Assembly (NCBI GenBank): GCA_031264015.1
Contig: JAISET010000102.1
Location: forward strand, 1-32,496
Direction of reading: 5' to 3'
DNA length: 32,496 bases
DNA from: Deltaproteobacteria bacterium
Lineage (GTDB): Bacteria; Desulfobacterota; Desulfarculia; Adiutricales; Adiutricaceae
Below are positions 16,218 through 25,169 of the stretch, in pieces. The notes below the pieces were generated by a model. The model did no database searches. It was not told where the DNA came from and saw only the letters and a list, made by a program, of their open reading frames with translations. A program made the position numbers and the translations under genes. Within the stretch, counting starts at the first letter, position 1; each line of letters starts with the position of its first letter.

Positions 16218-17408
16218 TTAAGAATATTTTTTGAGACTTTTTAGAACCTTGTCCAGCGAGGAGACGACATATTCCTGCTGGCTCATGGTCAGACCCGGCC
16301 AGATGGGCAGGCAGATCTGCCGGGCGGCGCAGTCCTCGGCGTTGGGCAGGGGCTCCGGGGGGGCGGCCAGGTACTCGGGGTGCCGGGCCCAGAGGGGCTG
16401 CCGGTGCCCCGGGACGGCGTAGACCTCGCCGGCCAGGGCCACCTCGAACTCCTCGCGGAGCCTGGTTTTGACGGTCTCCCTGTCGACGCCTTCGGGCAGC
16501 AGGGCCATATATTTGTAGTAGGCGGGCTTGTGGCCCCCCGCGGGCAGGACCGGGACGACTTCGAGCCCCGACAACAGTTTATCATAAACCAGGGCCAGGC
16601 CCCTGCGCTCGTCAAGTATCCGGCGGGCCTTGGCCATCATCCGCAGGCCCAGAAGGGCGTGGATCTCCGAGGGCCTGTAGTTGAGGCCGAAGTGGCCGTG
16701 GACGTTGGAGCCGGGCCGCTCCTGCCCGTGCTGGCGCAAATAAAGAAGCCTCTCCATCAACTTGTCGTCGGAGGTGGTCACCATGCCGCCCTCGGCGGTG
16801 GTCAGCACCTTGGTGGGGTAGAAGGAGAAGGCCGAGGCCAGGCCCAGGGTCCCGGCCGTCTTTCCGTCGATCTCGGCCCCGTGGGCGTGGGCGGCGTCCT
16901 CGATGAAGGCGGCGCCATTGAGCCCGGCCAGGTCCCTGATCTCCCCCCACCTGGGCGTTATGAAGCCCCCTATGTGGACCAGGACCACCGCCCTGGTGTC
17001 GGGGCGGATCTTGCGCGCCAGGTCGTCGGGGCACATCTGAAAATAGACCGGGTCGTTGTCGACCAATATGACCTTGTACCCGGCGGCTATGGCGGCCAGG
17101 GCGGTGGCCATGTACGTGTTGGCGGGCAGGGCCACGGAGCCCGGGGAACCCATGGAACCGCGGGGAGCCTCCGGGCCCGCCCCGTCGCCCAGGGCCCTGA
17201 AAATCATCTCCAGGGCCGCCGTGCCGCTCGAGCAGCCGCAGGCGTGGGCGGAGCCGACAAATTTTTTAAACTCCCCCTCGAAGGCGGCGACGTTGCGGCC
17301 CATGGCCAGGCGGCCCTCCAGCAGCATGTCGGAGAGCTCCAGGGCGATCTCCCGGGCGTCGTCCCGGTCGAAGGGTATTTTTAAGACGGGCACTTTCATG
17401 GGGTCCAT
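16218..17408 (-). CDS. DegT/DnrJ/EryC1/StrS-family PLP aminotransferase
   Basis: 396 aa. Expected to transfer an amino group (usually from glutamate) to a keto-sugar nucleotide, as in surface polysaccharide or antibiotic-sugar synthesis. Hallmarks are HACGCSSGTAALEMIF (PLP phosphate site), FIEDAAHAHGAEIDGKTAG (the conserved ED.A.A.G), FSFYPTKVLTTAEGGMV (Schiff-base Lys in FYPTK), and RQHGQ with LNYRPSEIHALLGL. The length is normal. No sugar dehydratase or glycosyltransferase lies beside it, so the sugar substrate is unknown. ATG 17408 or 17399 could be the start; the long Arg/Lys-rich extension of the open frame upstream lacks family similarity and is rejected. Confidence 0.9.
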   Translation of the reverse strand: MDPMKVPVLKIPFDRDDAREIALELSDMLLEGRLAMGRNVAAFEGEFKKFVGSAHACGCSSGTAALEMIFRALGDGAGPEAPRGSMGSPGSVALPANTYMATALAAIAAGYKVILVDNDPVYFQMCPDDLARKIRPDTRAVVLVHIGGFITPRWGEIRDLAGLNGAAFIEDAAHAHGAEIDGKTAGTLGLASAFSFYPTKVLTTAEGGMVTTSDDKLMERLLYLRQHGQERPGSNVHGHFGLNYRPSEIHALLGLRMMAKARRILDERRGLALVYDKLLSGLEVVPVLPAGGHKPAYYKYMALLPEGVDRETVKTRLREEFEVALAGEVYAVPGHRQPLWARHPEYLAAPPEPLPNAEDCAARQICLPIWPGLTMSQQEYVVSSLDKVLKSLKKYS

Positions 17409-17962
17409 TTTACGGGAGCCCCCGCCCTTTGACAAGCGGGGGTCGCCGCCGGCTCGAACTCCCCGGCCGCCGCCCCCCTCCCCCGCCGCCCGCCTCCTTG
17501 TTTTCACCGACGACGACGCCCGCCCGCGTCCGCCCGTTTTTTCCCTTTTCCGCCGCCGGGGACGCCTTTTGACAGTCGCAAGCTTTTCCTTTCGAGACGC
17601 CCGGGGCGCCCTCTTTTCCTTTCCGCGCCTTTTCCTCCCGGCCTTGTATTTTTCCCCGCAATTCATTATTATTGGCCGCAAGCTGCTACCGGCCTTGCCG
17701 AGGGTGTTTCCGACGGATTTCCAACCCTTTTTTCCAGGGGGGCGGCCGCTTTTTTCCCCCGGGTCGGGCCCCTTTGTCCGGGGACGCCTCCCGGACGACG
17801 GCCGCGACGCCGCGGTCAGGGCCTGCGGGCAGTTTTCAGGCGGCTTTCCTGCGGCTTTCGAGTTGTTTTTTTGTTTGCGAGTTGTTTTTTTGTTTTTGAG
17901 TTCTTTTAAAGTTTTTGCTCGCTCCGGGCGGACGACGGTCCGGTCCCGGGTCAGGTTTTCCG
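17409..17962. other. Divergent spacer with T-rich tandem motif
   Basis: GC-rich, pyrimidine-biased DNA between the DegT gene (minus) and rpe (plus). At 17859-17900 a 19-bp T-rich motif (CGAGTTGTTTTTTTGTTT) occurs twice just upstream of rpe. No convincing gene. One open frame is only the extension of the aminotransferase frame. Confidence 0.5.
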
Positions 17963-18637
17963 ATGACCATTATCGCCCCCTCCGTTCTTTCCGCCGACCT
18001 GGGCCGCCTCGCCGAGGAGGTCAAAGCCATGGAGGAGGCGGGCGCCGACTGGTTCCACGTGGACATAATGGACGGCAGCTTCGTCCCCAACATAACCTTC
18101 GGCCCCTGGATGGTCGGGGCCCTGCGCAAGGCCACCAGGCTGCCCCTGGACGTCCATCTGATGGTGGCGGAGCCCCTGACGTGGGCGCCCGTGTTCGCCG
18201 GGGCCGGGGCCGACTACGTCTCCGTCCACGTCGAGACCACCCCGCATCTGGACAAGTGCCTGGAGTCCATCGTCAGGGAGGGGGCCAAACCCGCCCTGGC
18301 CCTGAACCCCTCCACCGGCCTGGGCGCCCTGGACGAGATCTGGGACCGGGCCGAGATGATCGTCCTGATGGGCGTCAACCCCGGCTTCAGCGGGCAGAAG
18401 TACGTCCCCAGCACCACCGCCAAGGCGGGCCGGCTGAAAAGATACCTGGCGGAGCTAAACGCCGGCCCCCTGGTGGAGGTCGACGGCGGCGTCTCGGACG
18501 ACAACGCCGGCGCCCTGACGGCCAACGGGGTCGGCGTGCTGGTCAGCGGCTCGCACCTCTTCAGGGGGCCGGACTACAAAGAGTCCGTGGCCTCGCTGCG
18601 ACGTCGGGCCGCCCTCGGTCTCCCCGTCAAATGCTAG
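17963..18637 (+). CDS. rpe: Ribulose-phosphate 3-epimerase
   Basis: 224 aa, standard length. It interconverts ribulose 5-phosphate and xylulose 5-phosphate in the pentose phosphate pathway. The TIM-barrel signatures are all present: IAPSVLSADLGRL, WFHVDIMDGSFVPNITFGP with catalytic Asp, DVHLMV, VLMGVNPGFSGQKYV, and VEVDGGV with the second catalytic Asp. ATG 17963 is chosen because the protein begins there in the family; an AGG lies nine bases upstream. It stands alone, with 267 bases to the next gene. Confidence 0.95.
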   Translation: MTIIAPSVLSADLGRLAEEVKAMEEAGADWFHVDIMDGSFVPNITFGPWMVGALRKATRLPLDVHLMVAEPLTWAPVFAGAGADYVSVHVETTPHLDKCLESIVREGAKPALALNPSTGLGALDEIWDRAEMIVLMGVNPGFSGQKYVPSTTAKAGRLKRYLAELNAGPLVEVDGGVSDDNAGALTANGVGVLVSGSHLFRGPDYKESVASLRRRAALGLPVKC

Positions 18638-18904
18638 CGGCCGAAGGCGGCGGTCCCGCCCGTCGGAACCGGCGGCCCGGCCCGGCCGGACGACGCTTTT
18701 CCGGATAAGACAAGCCCTCCCCCCCGTCATGGCCGCCCGTTTTTTGGCCGTTCTTTTTGTTTGTTCCTTTTGCTTGTTCTTGTCGCCTGTTCTTTTTGCT
18801 TGTTCTTGCCGCCTGTTCTTTTCGACCGCCCTTTTGGCTTTTTGCCTGTTGTTTTCGTCCCGACTTGACTCCAAACCCTCTCCCCTCCCAGGAGCCCGCG
18901 TATC
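18638..18904. other. Spacer with 26-bp tandem repeat
   Basis: No gene recognised. A pyrimidine-rich 26-bp unit is duplicated at 18771-18796 and 18797-18822 with one mismatch. Related fragments extend the pattern on both sides. It lies shortly upstream of the class IV aminotransferase. Confidence 0.6.
18771..18822. repeat. 26-bp tandem duplication
   Basis: Units TGCTTGTTCTTG(T/C)CGCCTG then TTCTTTT, twice in a row. Strand-asymmetric, pyrimidine-rich on the plus strand. Confidence 0.85.
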
Positions 18905-19888
18905 ATGCCCCAACAATGGCCCGCCTTCTCCCCCCAGGAGCTTGCCCGGACGCTCCTCGCCGGCGACAGACCCTGGCTCAAAGACTTTTACGTCATGTTC
19001 TCCAGCTACTGGGGAGGGTTCTCCCAGGACCCGGCCCTCTGGGGCGTGCCCCCCGACGACCACATGGTCCACCGGGGCGACGCCGTCTTCGAGTCGCTGA
19101 AGTGCGCGGACGGCCGGGTCTACTGCCTGCCCGAGCACATGGAGAGGATGCGCTTTTCCGCCAAAGGGCTGGAGCTCCAACTGCCCAAAGAGTTCGACGA
19201 CCTGCTGGACATCATCAGGCAGGCCCGCGCGCTGGACGGTCACGACGACTTCACCATCCGGGTGACCGTCTCCCGGGGACCCGGCAGCTTCAGCGTCAAC
19301 CCCTACGACTCCGCGGGCGGCAGCCAGCTCTACGTCGTCACCTACAAGCTCAAGACGCCCTCGGAGGAGCAGTACAAAAAGGGGGTCACCCTGGCCACCG
19401 CCCCCTTCCCGGCCAAGGACGAATACGCCGTCATCAAGTCCTGCGACTACCTGCACAACGTCCTGGCCAAAAAGTCGGCCGTGGACGCCGGGGCCCAGTA
19501 CGTGGTCAGCTTCGACCGCGAGGGCTGCCTGACCGAGGGGGCCACCGAGAACGTCGTCGTCGTCACCAAGGACGGGGACCTCTGCGCGCCGTCGTTCTCC
19601 CGCATCCTCAAGGGCGTGACCCTGACCCGGGTCATGGACATAGCCCGCGAACTCGTCGCCGAGGGGACGTTAAGGAGCGTCGGCAACCGCGACATGACCG
19701 AGAAAGAGGCCAAAAGCGAGGCCGGGGAAGTCTTCCTGGCCACCACCTCCTTCGGGGTCCTGGGCGTCTCCCACTGGGACAACGAGCCCGTGGGCGAGGG
19801 CAAGGCGGGCCCCATATCTTTGGAGCTTCTCAGGCGCCTGGAAAAAGACGTCCGCTCGAACGGCCCGCGCAACACCAGCCTCAAATAG
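18905..19888 (+). CDS. Class IV (branched-chain type) PLP aminotransferase
   Basis: 327 aa. Fold-type IV aminotransferase, related to IlvE, D-amino-acid aminotransferase and aminodeoxychorismate lyase. Seen: HRGDAVFESLK near residue 57 (substrate pocket), AVIKSCDYLHNVLAKKSA with the PLP lysine, DREGCLTEGATENVVVV (the conserved TE.. .N block), and LKGVTLTRVMDIA. The family cannot be resolved further by eye; branched-chain amino acid transamination is the default guess. ATG 18905 follows a CCCAGGAG ribosome site. No ilv genes are nearby. Confidence 0.85.
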   Translation: MPQQWPAFSPQELARTLLAGDRPWLKDFYVMFSSYWGGFSQDPALWGVPPDDHMVHRGDAVFESLKCADGRVYCLPEHMERMRFSAKGLELQLPKEFDDLLDIIRQARALDGHDDFTIRVTVSRGPGSFSVNPYDSAGGSQLYVVTYKLKTPSEEQYKKGVTLATAPFPAKDEYAVIKSCDYLHNVLAKKSAVDAGAQYVVSFDREGCLTEGATENVVVVTKDGDLCAPSFSRILKGVTLTRVMDIARELVAEGTLRSVGNRDMTEKEAKSEAGEVFLATTSFGVLGVSHWDNEPVGEGKAGPISLELLRRLEKDVRSNGPRNTSLK

Positions 19889-19997
19889 GCCGCCCGAGGC
19901 ACCCGGCCGGCGGCCCCGGCCCCCCGTCCTTCAACCGGGGGCGGCCCGGCGAGCGACATAAAAAAGCGCGCGGAAATAAAACTACGGTGTTCCGCCC

Positions 19998-21140
19998 ATG
20001 ACCGACCAGAAAAAGACTACCGGAACATCCGGAACGGCCGGGACCGACGTCGGCGACGACGACGACGACGCCGGTGTCGGCAATGACGACGACGGCGTCG
20101 GCGGTAACGACGTCGGCGGCGGCGACGGGGGCGGCGGAAACGAAAGCGGGCCAAACGCCGGGGGCGAGGCGGGCGGGGGCGGAAAAAAATCGTCCCCCCT
20201 CATGCTGGCCGCGAGCCTCGCGCTCACGGCGCTCTGCGTCCTGGCCATCGTCTGGTTCGTGCGGGCCAACTTCGCCGAGTTCAGGGAGGTCTGGGGCAGG
20301 CCGATCCCAAAGGCGGTCCTGGTCGCCCTCCCCCTGGCCTGGCTGCTGATGGTCGCGGCCAACAGCGAGCTGCTGCGCCTGGCCGTCACGGCCTTCGACT
20401 TGAGGCTCACTTTTTTGGAAGGGCTGGCCCTGACGGCCGTGACCACGGCGGTCAACTACGTGGTCCCCTTGAAAGGCGGCTCCGGGGTGCGGGGGCTCTA
20501 CCTGGCCTCCGTGAGGAGGCTCACCGTCACCAACTACCTGGCCCAGCTGGTCTCGGTCTCGGTGATGACGCTGACCACGGCGTCGTTGTTCGGGCTTTTC
20601 GGCCTGGTCGTTCTCTGGGTCCGGGGGCACTCCCCCCACCCGCTCCTGCCGGCTTACTTCGCGGCCACCGCCCTGGGCGGGGCGGCCTCCGTCCTCTTTC
20701 TGGGGCGCCTGCCGGTCAGGCTGCCCCCCAGGCTCGCGGCCCTGGCCCAGGGCTGGGACAGCCTCAGGTCGACCCCGGGGCTCTGGCGGCGCCTGGGCGT
20801 CCTCCAGGTCTGCTACTTTTTTGCCTGGGCCCTGGTCAACTGGCTCTCCCTGGCGGCCCTCCAGGTGCGCCTGGACCCGCCCGGCGTCTTTTTTTACTGC
20901 GCGGGCCAGATCCACGCCACCCTGGTCAACCTGACCCCGGCCGGCCTGGGCTTTGTGGAGGCCTTCAGCGCCTACGCGGGCCGGGTGTTGGAATTCACGC
21001 CGGCCCAGGCCTTGTCCGCCCAGGCCCTGAGCCGCGCGACCGCCGTCGGCATGCTGCTGGTCCTGGGGGCCTGGGGCTGGTTTTATCTGGCCCGTCTGAC
21101 GAGGCGCCGGGGCCTCGGGACCATGCGGCCGCGGCTGTGA
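19998..21140 (+). CDS. LPG-synthase-type (UPF0104) multi-pass membrane protein
   Basis: 380 aa. Residues 1-68 are a low-complexity Asp/Gly/Asn tract (GDDDDDAGVGNDDDGVGGND), predicted cytoplasmic and disordered. About eight hydrophobic segments follow in the pattern of the lysylphosphatidylglycerol synthase TM/flippase domain: NYVVPLKGGSGVRGLYLASV near residue 153, a family landmark, and LTPAGLGFVEAFSAYAG near the end. Without the soluble aminoacyl transferase domain, a lipid flippase or undecaprenyl-carrier role is more likely than lipid aminoacylation. The Asp-rich tract recalls the inserts of the paralogue array and of other low-complexity regions here. Start ATG 19998 has a weak ribosome site. 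Confidence 0.8.
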   Translation: MTDQKKTTGTSGTAGTDVGDDDDDAGVGNDDDGVGGNDVGGGDGGGGNESGPNAGGEAGGGGKKSSPLMLAASLALTALCVLAIVWFVRANFAEFREVWGRPIPKAVLVALPLAWLLMVAANSELLRLAVTAFDLRLTFLEGLALTAVTTAVNYVVPLKGGSGVRGLYLASVRRLTVTNYLAQLVSVSVMTLTTASLFGLFGLVVLWVRGHSPHPLLPAYFAATALGGAASVLFLGRLPVRLPPRLAALAQGWDSLRSTPGLWRRLGVLQVCYFFAWALVNWLSLAALQVRLDPPGVFFYCAGQIHATLVNLTPAGLGFVEAFSAYAGRVLEFTPAQALSAQALSRATAVGMLLVLGAWGWFYLARLTRRRGLGTMRPRL

Positions 21141-21179
21141 GTTTTTTTTGGCGCCGTCGGGATTTTTTTTGACGGCCGC

Positions 21180-21212
21180 CGCCGGGTCTTTGACCCCGGC
21201 GCGTCTTTTTTT
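21180..21212 (+). terminator. Intrinsic terminator after membrane protein
   Basis: A 9-bp stem (CGCCGGGTC / GACCCCGGCG with one bulge), loop TTT, and a run of T. Confidence 0.85.
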
Positions 21213-21235
21213 CGGCCGCCGCCGCGTCGTTGTCT

Positions 21236-21265
21236 CCCGGCGGCTTTCCCGCCGGGCGGCTTTTT
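21236..21265 (+). terminator. Second intrinsic terminator
   Basis: An 8-bp stem CCCGGCGG / CCGCCGGG with a short pyrimidine loop and T5. It backs up the preceding terminator and insulates the his operon. Confidence 0.75.
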
Positions 21266-21350
21266 CTCCCGACGGCGTCTTTTGTCAACAGGCTTTTCCT
21301 GCCGACGAGTTTCAACTCCGGCCGGACTTTTCCTCCGGGAGGCGCGGGAC

Positions 21351-21995
21351 GTGCTTGCCATCATCGACTATCGGGCCGGAAACCAGACCAGCGTCAAGAG
21401 GGCCCTGGACCATCTGGGCGTTCCGGCCTCCGTCACCGCGGACCCGGGGGAGCTGACGCGGGCCGAGGGGCTGATCTTCCCGGGGGTGGGGGCGGCCGGC
21501 CAGGCCATGGGCGTCTTGAAGAGCGCGGGGCTGGACAAGACCATCCGGGAGCTGACCCGGGCGGGAAGACCGCTTCTGGGCATCTGCCTGGGCTGCCAGA
21601 TCATGCTGGAGAGAAGCGAGGAGAACGAGACCGAGACCCTGGGGCTGCTGCCGGGGGAGACGGTCAGGTTCGGGGAGGATCTTCTGGACTTCGACCACAG
21701 GCCGATCCGCATCCCGCACATGGGCTGGAACACGGTCAGGTTCGTCAAAAAAAGCCCCCTCTGGGAGGGTCTGAAACCCTCCGACCAGTTTTATTTCGTC
21801 CACAGCTACCACCCCTCCCCCGGCCCGGGGCTCGCCCTGGGGAGGACCTGGCACGGACGCGACTTCTGCTCGGTCTACGGGCGCGAGGGCCTCTGGGCCC
21901 TGCAGTTCCACCCGGAGAAAAGCGGCCCCCCGGGGCTCAGGATTTTAAGAAATTTTTACGCCTACTGCCGGGAGGGGGCCAAAAATGCTCAGTAA
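21351..21995 (+). CDS. hisH: Imidazole glycerol phosphate synthase, glutaminase subunit HisH
   Basis: 214 aa, class I glutamine amidotransferase. It releases ammonia from glutamine for HisF in histidine synthesis. Seen: [16 protein letters not shown] at the N-terminus, [14 protein letters not shown], the nucleophile Cys in [19 protein letters not shown], and the His/Glu of the triad in [13 protein letters not shown] start at 21351 is preferred: the family begins at this point and GGGAGG lies eight bases before. An earlier in-frame ATG at 21282 would add 23 untypical residues. The last 11 bases overlap hisF, giving a tight operon. Confidence 0.95.
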   Translation: MLAIIDYRAGNQTSVKRALDHLGVPASVTADPGELTRAEGLIFPGVGAAGQAMGVLKSAGLDKTIRELTRAGRPLLGICLGCQIMLERSEENETETLGLLPGETVRFGEDLLDFDHRPIRIPHMGWNTVRFVKKSPLWEGLKPSDQFYFVHSYHPSPGPGLALGRTWHGRDFCSVYGREGLWALQFHPEKSGPPGLRILRNFYAYCREGAKNAQ

Positions 21996-22761
21996 GCGCC
22001 TCATCCCCTGCCTGGACGTCCGGGACGGCCTTCTGACCAAGGGCGTCAAGTTTCAGGAGAACCTGGACCTGGGCGACCCCGTGGCCGCCGCCCGCCGCTA
22101 TTACGAGGACGGGGCCGACGAGATCGTCTTCTACGACATCACCGCCTCCGCCGAGGGCCGGGGCATCTTCTTAAACGTGGTCGAGAGGGTGGCCGAGGCC
22201 ATCTTCATCCCCTTCAGCGTCGGCGGCGGGCTCTCCTCGGTCCCCCAGATGCGCGACGTCTTGCTGGCCGGGGCGGAGAAGATCTCCCTGAACTCCGCGG
22301 CCGTCCGGGACCCGTCGCTGATCTCCAGGGGCGCCGAGGCCTTCGGCTCCCAGGCCGTCGTCCTGGGGCTCGACGCCAAAAGAGTTCAAAAGACCCCGGA
22401 GATCCCCTCGGGCTACGAGGTGGTCATCAACGGGGGCCGGCTGCCGGTCGGCCGCGACGCCCTGGCCTGGGCCGTGGAGGCCGAGAAACTAGGCGCGGGC
22501 GAGATCTGCCTCAACTCCATCGACGCCGACGGGACGCGGGACGGCTACGAGCTGACCATCACCCGCCTGGTCGCCGAAAACGTCAGGATCCCCGTCATCG
22601 CCTCCGGGGGGGCGGGCGGGCCCGAGCACCTCCGCGAGGCCCTGGACCAGGGGAAGGCCTCCGCCGTCCTGGTGGCCTCCATCGTCCACTTCAACCAGCA
22701 TTCCATCCGCTCCCTGAAACAATACCTCCATGACAGGGGCCTCCCCGTCCGTCAGATTTAA
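21985..22761 (+). CDS. hisF: Imidazole glycerol phosphate synthase, cyclase subunit HisF
   Basis: 258 aa. TIM-barrel partner of HisH that turns PRFAR and ammonia into imidazole glycerol phosphate and AICAR. Both catalytic aspartates are visible: [17 protein letters not shown] at the start and VLGLDAKRV in the middle. [31 protein letters not shown] and [10 protein letters not shown] are the other phosphate and substrate segments. Length is normal. It overlaps hisH and ends three bases before the next gene. No other his gene is nearby, so these may be either the only copies or a pathway-specific second pair. Confidence 0.95.
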   Translation: MLSKRLIPCLDVRDGLLTKGVKFQENLDLGDPVAAARRYYEDGADEIVFYDITASAEGRGIFLNVVERVAEAIFIPFSVGGGLSSVPQMRDVLLAGAEKISLNSAAVRDPSLISRGAEAFGSQAVVLGLDAKRVQKTPEIPSGYEVVINGGRLPVGRDALAWAVEAEKLGAGEICLNSIDADGTRDGYELTITRLVAENVRIPVIASGGAGGPEHLREALDQGKASAVLVASIVHFNQHSIRSLKQYLHDRGLPVRQI

Positions 22762-22764
22762 GCC

Positions 22765-23517
22765 ATGACCCTCGGGAAAGTTCTCATCCTTGAGCAGAGG
22801 ACCGCTTATTTCCAAGACGTCGACCCGGCCGGCGGCATGGGCGGGCTGTTCGTGCGCGCGGGCGGCCTGGACCCCGGCGAGGCGGTCCTGGCCGACATGG
22901 AGACCGTCCGCGCCCGGCGCCCCGACCCCGCCGACTACGCGGGCGTCATCGTCACGGGCTCCCTGGCCATGGCCTCGGACGGGCTCCCCTGGATGCTCGA
23001 GCTGCGGGAGTGGCTGGCCGCGGCCGTGGCCGGCGGGCTCCCCGTCCTGGGCGTCTGCTTCGGGCACCATATCCTGGCCCTGGCCCTGGGCGGCGAGGTC
23101 GGCTGGCACCCCAGCTGCCAGGAGCTGGGCCCCCACGAGATCAATTTTCTGCCGGGCGCGCCCCCGCGCGACGACGACCCCCTCCTTTGCGGGCTCCCCG
23201 ACCGCTTCGCCGCCTTCCTGGCCCACAGCCAGACGGTGTCCCGGCCCCCGAGAGGCGCCAAAATTCTGGCCCGCTCCGCCCTGGACCCCCACCAGATCCT
23301 CTCCTACGGCCCCGGGGTCCTGGGCGTCCAGTTCCACCCCGAGTTCACCCAGGAGATCGTCGACGTCTTCGTCAAGGACGACGCCCCCCCTCACCCCGGC
23401 GGCCCCCAAAAAGTCCTGCTGGGCGACGCCCCGGTCGGCTCCAACCCCGCGGCGGGCATCATCAGGCGCTTTGTCAATTTGGCGGCCAACGGCCGGAGGA
23501 CGGCCGCGGCCGGCTAA
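22765..23517 (+). CDS. GMP-synthase-like class I glutamine amidotransferase
   Basis: 250 aa. Catalytic triad residues are present: Cys in PVLGVCFGHHILALALGG and His/Glu in GVQFHPEF. The GATase matches the stand-alone GMP-synthase-like group that hydrolyses glutamine or related gamma-glutamyl compounds. It starts three bases after hisF, so it belongs to the hisHF operon, which is unusual. It does not carry a synthetase half. Its role beside HisH, which is already a glutaminase, cannot be told from sequence; gamma-glutamyl peptide hydrolysis or a linked amination step are both possible. Confidence 0.85.
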   Translation: MTLGKVLILEQRTAYFQDVDPAGGMGGLFVRAGGLDPGEAVLADMETVRARRPDPADYAGVIVTGSLAMASDGLPWMLELREWLAAAVAGGLPVLGVCFGHHILALALGGEVGWHPSCQELGPHEINFLPGAPPRDDDPLLCGLPDRFAAFLAHSQTVSRPPRGAKILARSALDPHQILSYGPGVLGVQFHPEFTQEIVDVFVKDDAPPHPGGPQKVLLGDAPVGSNPAAGIIRRFVNLAANGRRTAAAG

Positions 23518-24715
23518 GAGCCCCTGGGATGAAGGCCGCGACCGGCCGGGAGCCACCGGGGATGACGGCCGCGACCGGCCGCCCGCGGGGCCCGGCCCGC
23601 GTCGATTAACTGACGACCCGGACGCCCCGCAAACGGGACGCCCCGAAAGAAGCGAGGACTCGGGGCCGCCCGATCGCCCGACAATCTTGAAATCGAGCCC
23701 GGGGCCGGCCTGTTTGTCAATCTATTAAGGCCCGGCCGCCGGGAGGAAAAACGGCCCGGTCCGGGTGGAAAAACGAGAAAAAGCGGGAAAAAAAAGACCC
23801 TCGGACGCCTTGGAGCCCCGGCGCGGCCCCAAAAAGCCACCGCTCAAGACAGTCTTTTGGGCGGACTGACGATTTTGGAAAAATGGCTTTGACCTGGCAA
23901 TGCATATTTTTCATCGATATGCTATATCTATAGTTAAGATATTGCTATAATTAAATATTTTTTAAAGACAATATCAATTTTTAAATATAATTTAGAATTA
24001 TTTATAGAATAAATCAGACTATTAGATCTAAACAACCGTAATATTATATTTGTCTATAAATACTCACTAATATTTTTATTTAAGGTTTCTTTGACAATAT
24101 GTTAAACAAAATACATAATTTATTCCTCATATATCTAACATAACGCCATCTTTCTTCCCTTTAATTCAGGTATGTTGTTTAAACCTGTATTTAGAGCATA
24201 ATTTACTAAGTTGACAGCAAACCCGAAAGTTGGCCGAGTAAAAAAAATATTTTTTTTGCTATTTTTTTCTTGCTATTCTTAGTCGCGGTGTGATAGAGTT
24301 CCTTTGTGATTGCAGAATTTGGATTTGCGTCCTGATTCCAAACTAGCAGTCGAACATACTAGCCTTTGATTATGTTTGTCTAACCGTTCTTTTGTTCACT
24401 CCAGTCAGTTTTTAGCGTTTGATCCCGCCTGACTTCAACCCGGGATTCCAGCTACTGACCAATTCCGGGGCACCCTAGTTGGAACAACATCACGTCTTTC
24501 CCAAACAAAATCAAAACCCCAGCCGCTGTTGTTTATCAACCTCGACAAATTTTGGCGACTCCACCCGACCGCTCTTTTTTTCGTCACCCCCGGTCGGGAA
24601 TTCCTGGAGTTTGTCCAAGTTTGCCTTTAACATATAGGTGAACAGGTCCGACCTGACAGGACCAATTTGACTTCCTGCACCAAGACGGTGCGTTCTCTCT
24701 CGGAGATGTGCTCTT
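23518..24715. other. 1.2-kb spacer: GC part, AT-rich island, then structured leader
   Basis: 23518-23880 is GC-rich and includes a 21-bp direct repeat (copies near 23527 and 23560, GGCCGCGACCGGCCG core). 23900-24270 is an AT-rich island with TATA-like stretches. 24480-24715 is a leader with inverted repeats before the RRM gene. No protein gene or tRNA was found. Confidence 0.55.
24564..24715 (+). promoter_or_regulatory. Structured 5' leader of the RRM gene
   Basis: Three inverted repeats precede the start codon: CCCGACC/GGTCGGG (24564-24598, with a T7 run in the loop), GGTCC/GGACC (about 24647-24662) and GCACC/GGTGC (about 24678-24692). The ribosome site GGAG lies about ten bases before ATG 24716. 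Long structured leaders are typical of cold-responsive RNA-binding protein genes; here that is inference. Confidence 0.45.
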
Positions 24716-25018
24716 ATGAAAACGATTTACGTTGGGAATCTTCCTTTCAGTTCTACTCAGAACGACATCAGTGATCTGTTCAGCCGCTACGGCACGGTTC
24801 ACTCTGTCAATTTGATCAGCGACAGGGAAACCGGTCGCCCCCGCGGTTTTGGCTTTGTCGAAATGGATCCGGAGCAGGCCCAGGCTGCCATCGACGCCCT
24901 CAACGGCAGCGACCTGGGCGGCCGCAGCCTTCGGGTCAACGAGGCCCGCGGCCGCGAGGACCGGGGCGGCGGCGGCGGCGGCCGCGGCTCGAACTCGTCT
25001 TATCGTCGGTACGAGTAA
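24716..25018 (+). CDS. Small RRM RNA-binding protein with glycine-rich tail
   Basis: 100 aa. One RRM (residues 1-80) with both RNP motifs: RNP2 IYVGNL at 4-9 and RNP1 RGFGFVEM near 44-51, including the aromatic residues that stack on RNA. The tail is Gly/Arg-rich ([10 protein letters not shown]) and ends SYRRYE, like the bacterial Rbp proteins of cyanobacteria and deltaproteobacteria. Predicted to bind single-stranded RNA, perhaps as a cold-shock or mRNA chaperone. It is monocistronic, with its own leader and terminator. Confidence 0.95.
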   Translation: MKTIYVGNLPFSSTQNDISDLFSRYGTVHSVNLISDRETGRPRGFGFVEMDPEQAQAAIDALNGSDLGGRSLRVNEARGREDRGGGGGGRGSNSSYRRYE

Positions 25019-25073
25019 GTTTTTTCTTTGGCCGGGCAGGGCGAATAAAGAACTTATTTTAAGCTTCTGATTC

Positions 25074-25116
25074 GACGGCCCCCAGTCTCCAAACGAGACC
25101 GGGGGCCGTTTTTTTT
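25074..25116 (+). terminator. Intrinsic terminator of the RRM gene
   Basis: Long stem ACGGCCCCC(A)GTCTC paired with GAGACCGGGGGCCGT, short loop, and eight T. Very strong. Confidence 0.95.
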
Positions 25117-25169
25117 ACCCCGTGCCCCGAAGGACGGGCGGGGCGCCGGAGGACTTTTAGCTTTCCCCT

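Noticed and set aside
17409-17681. Arg/Lys-rich N-terminal extension of the DegT aminotransferase
   Set aside because: No family member has it and composition is that of non-coding GC-rich DNA. Start placed at 17408 or 17399.
21985-22761. HisF as part of an O-antigen amidation pathway (WbpG-HisH-HisF type)
   Set aside because: No WbpG/amidotransferase partner or glycosyltransferases lie nearby, so the ordinary histidine role is preferred.
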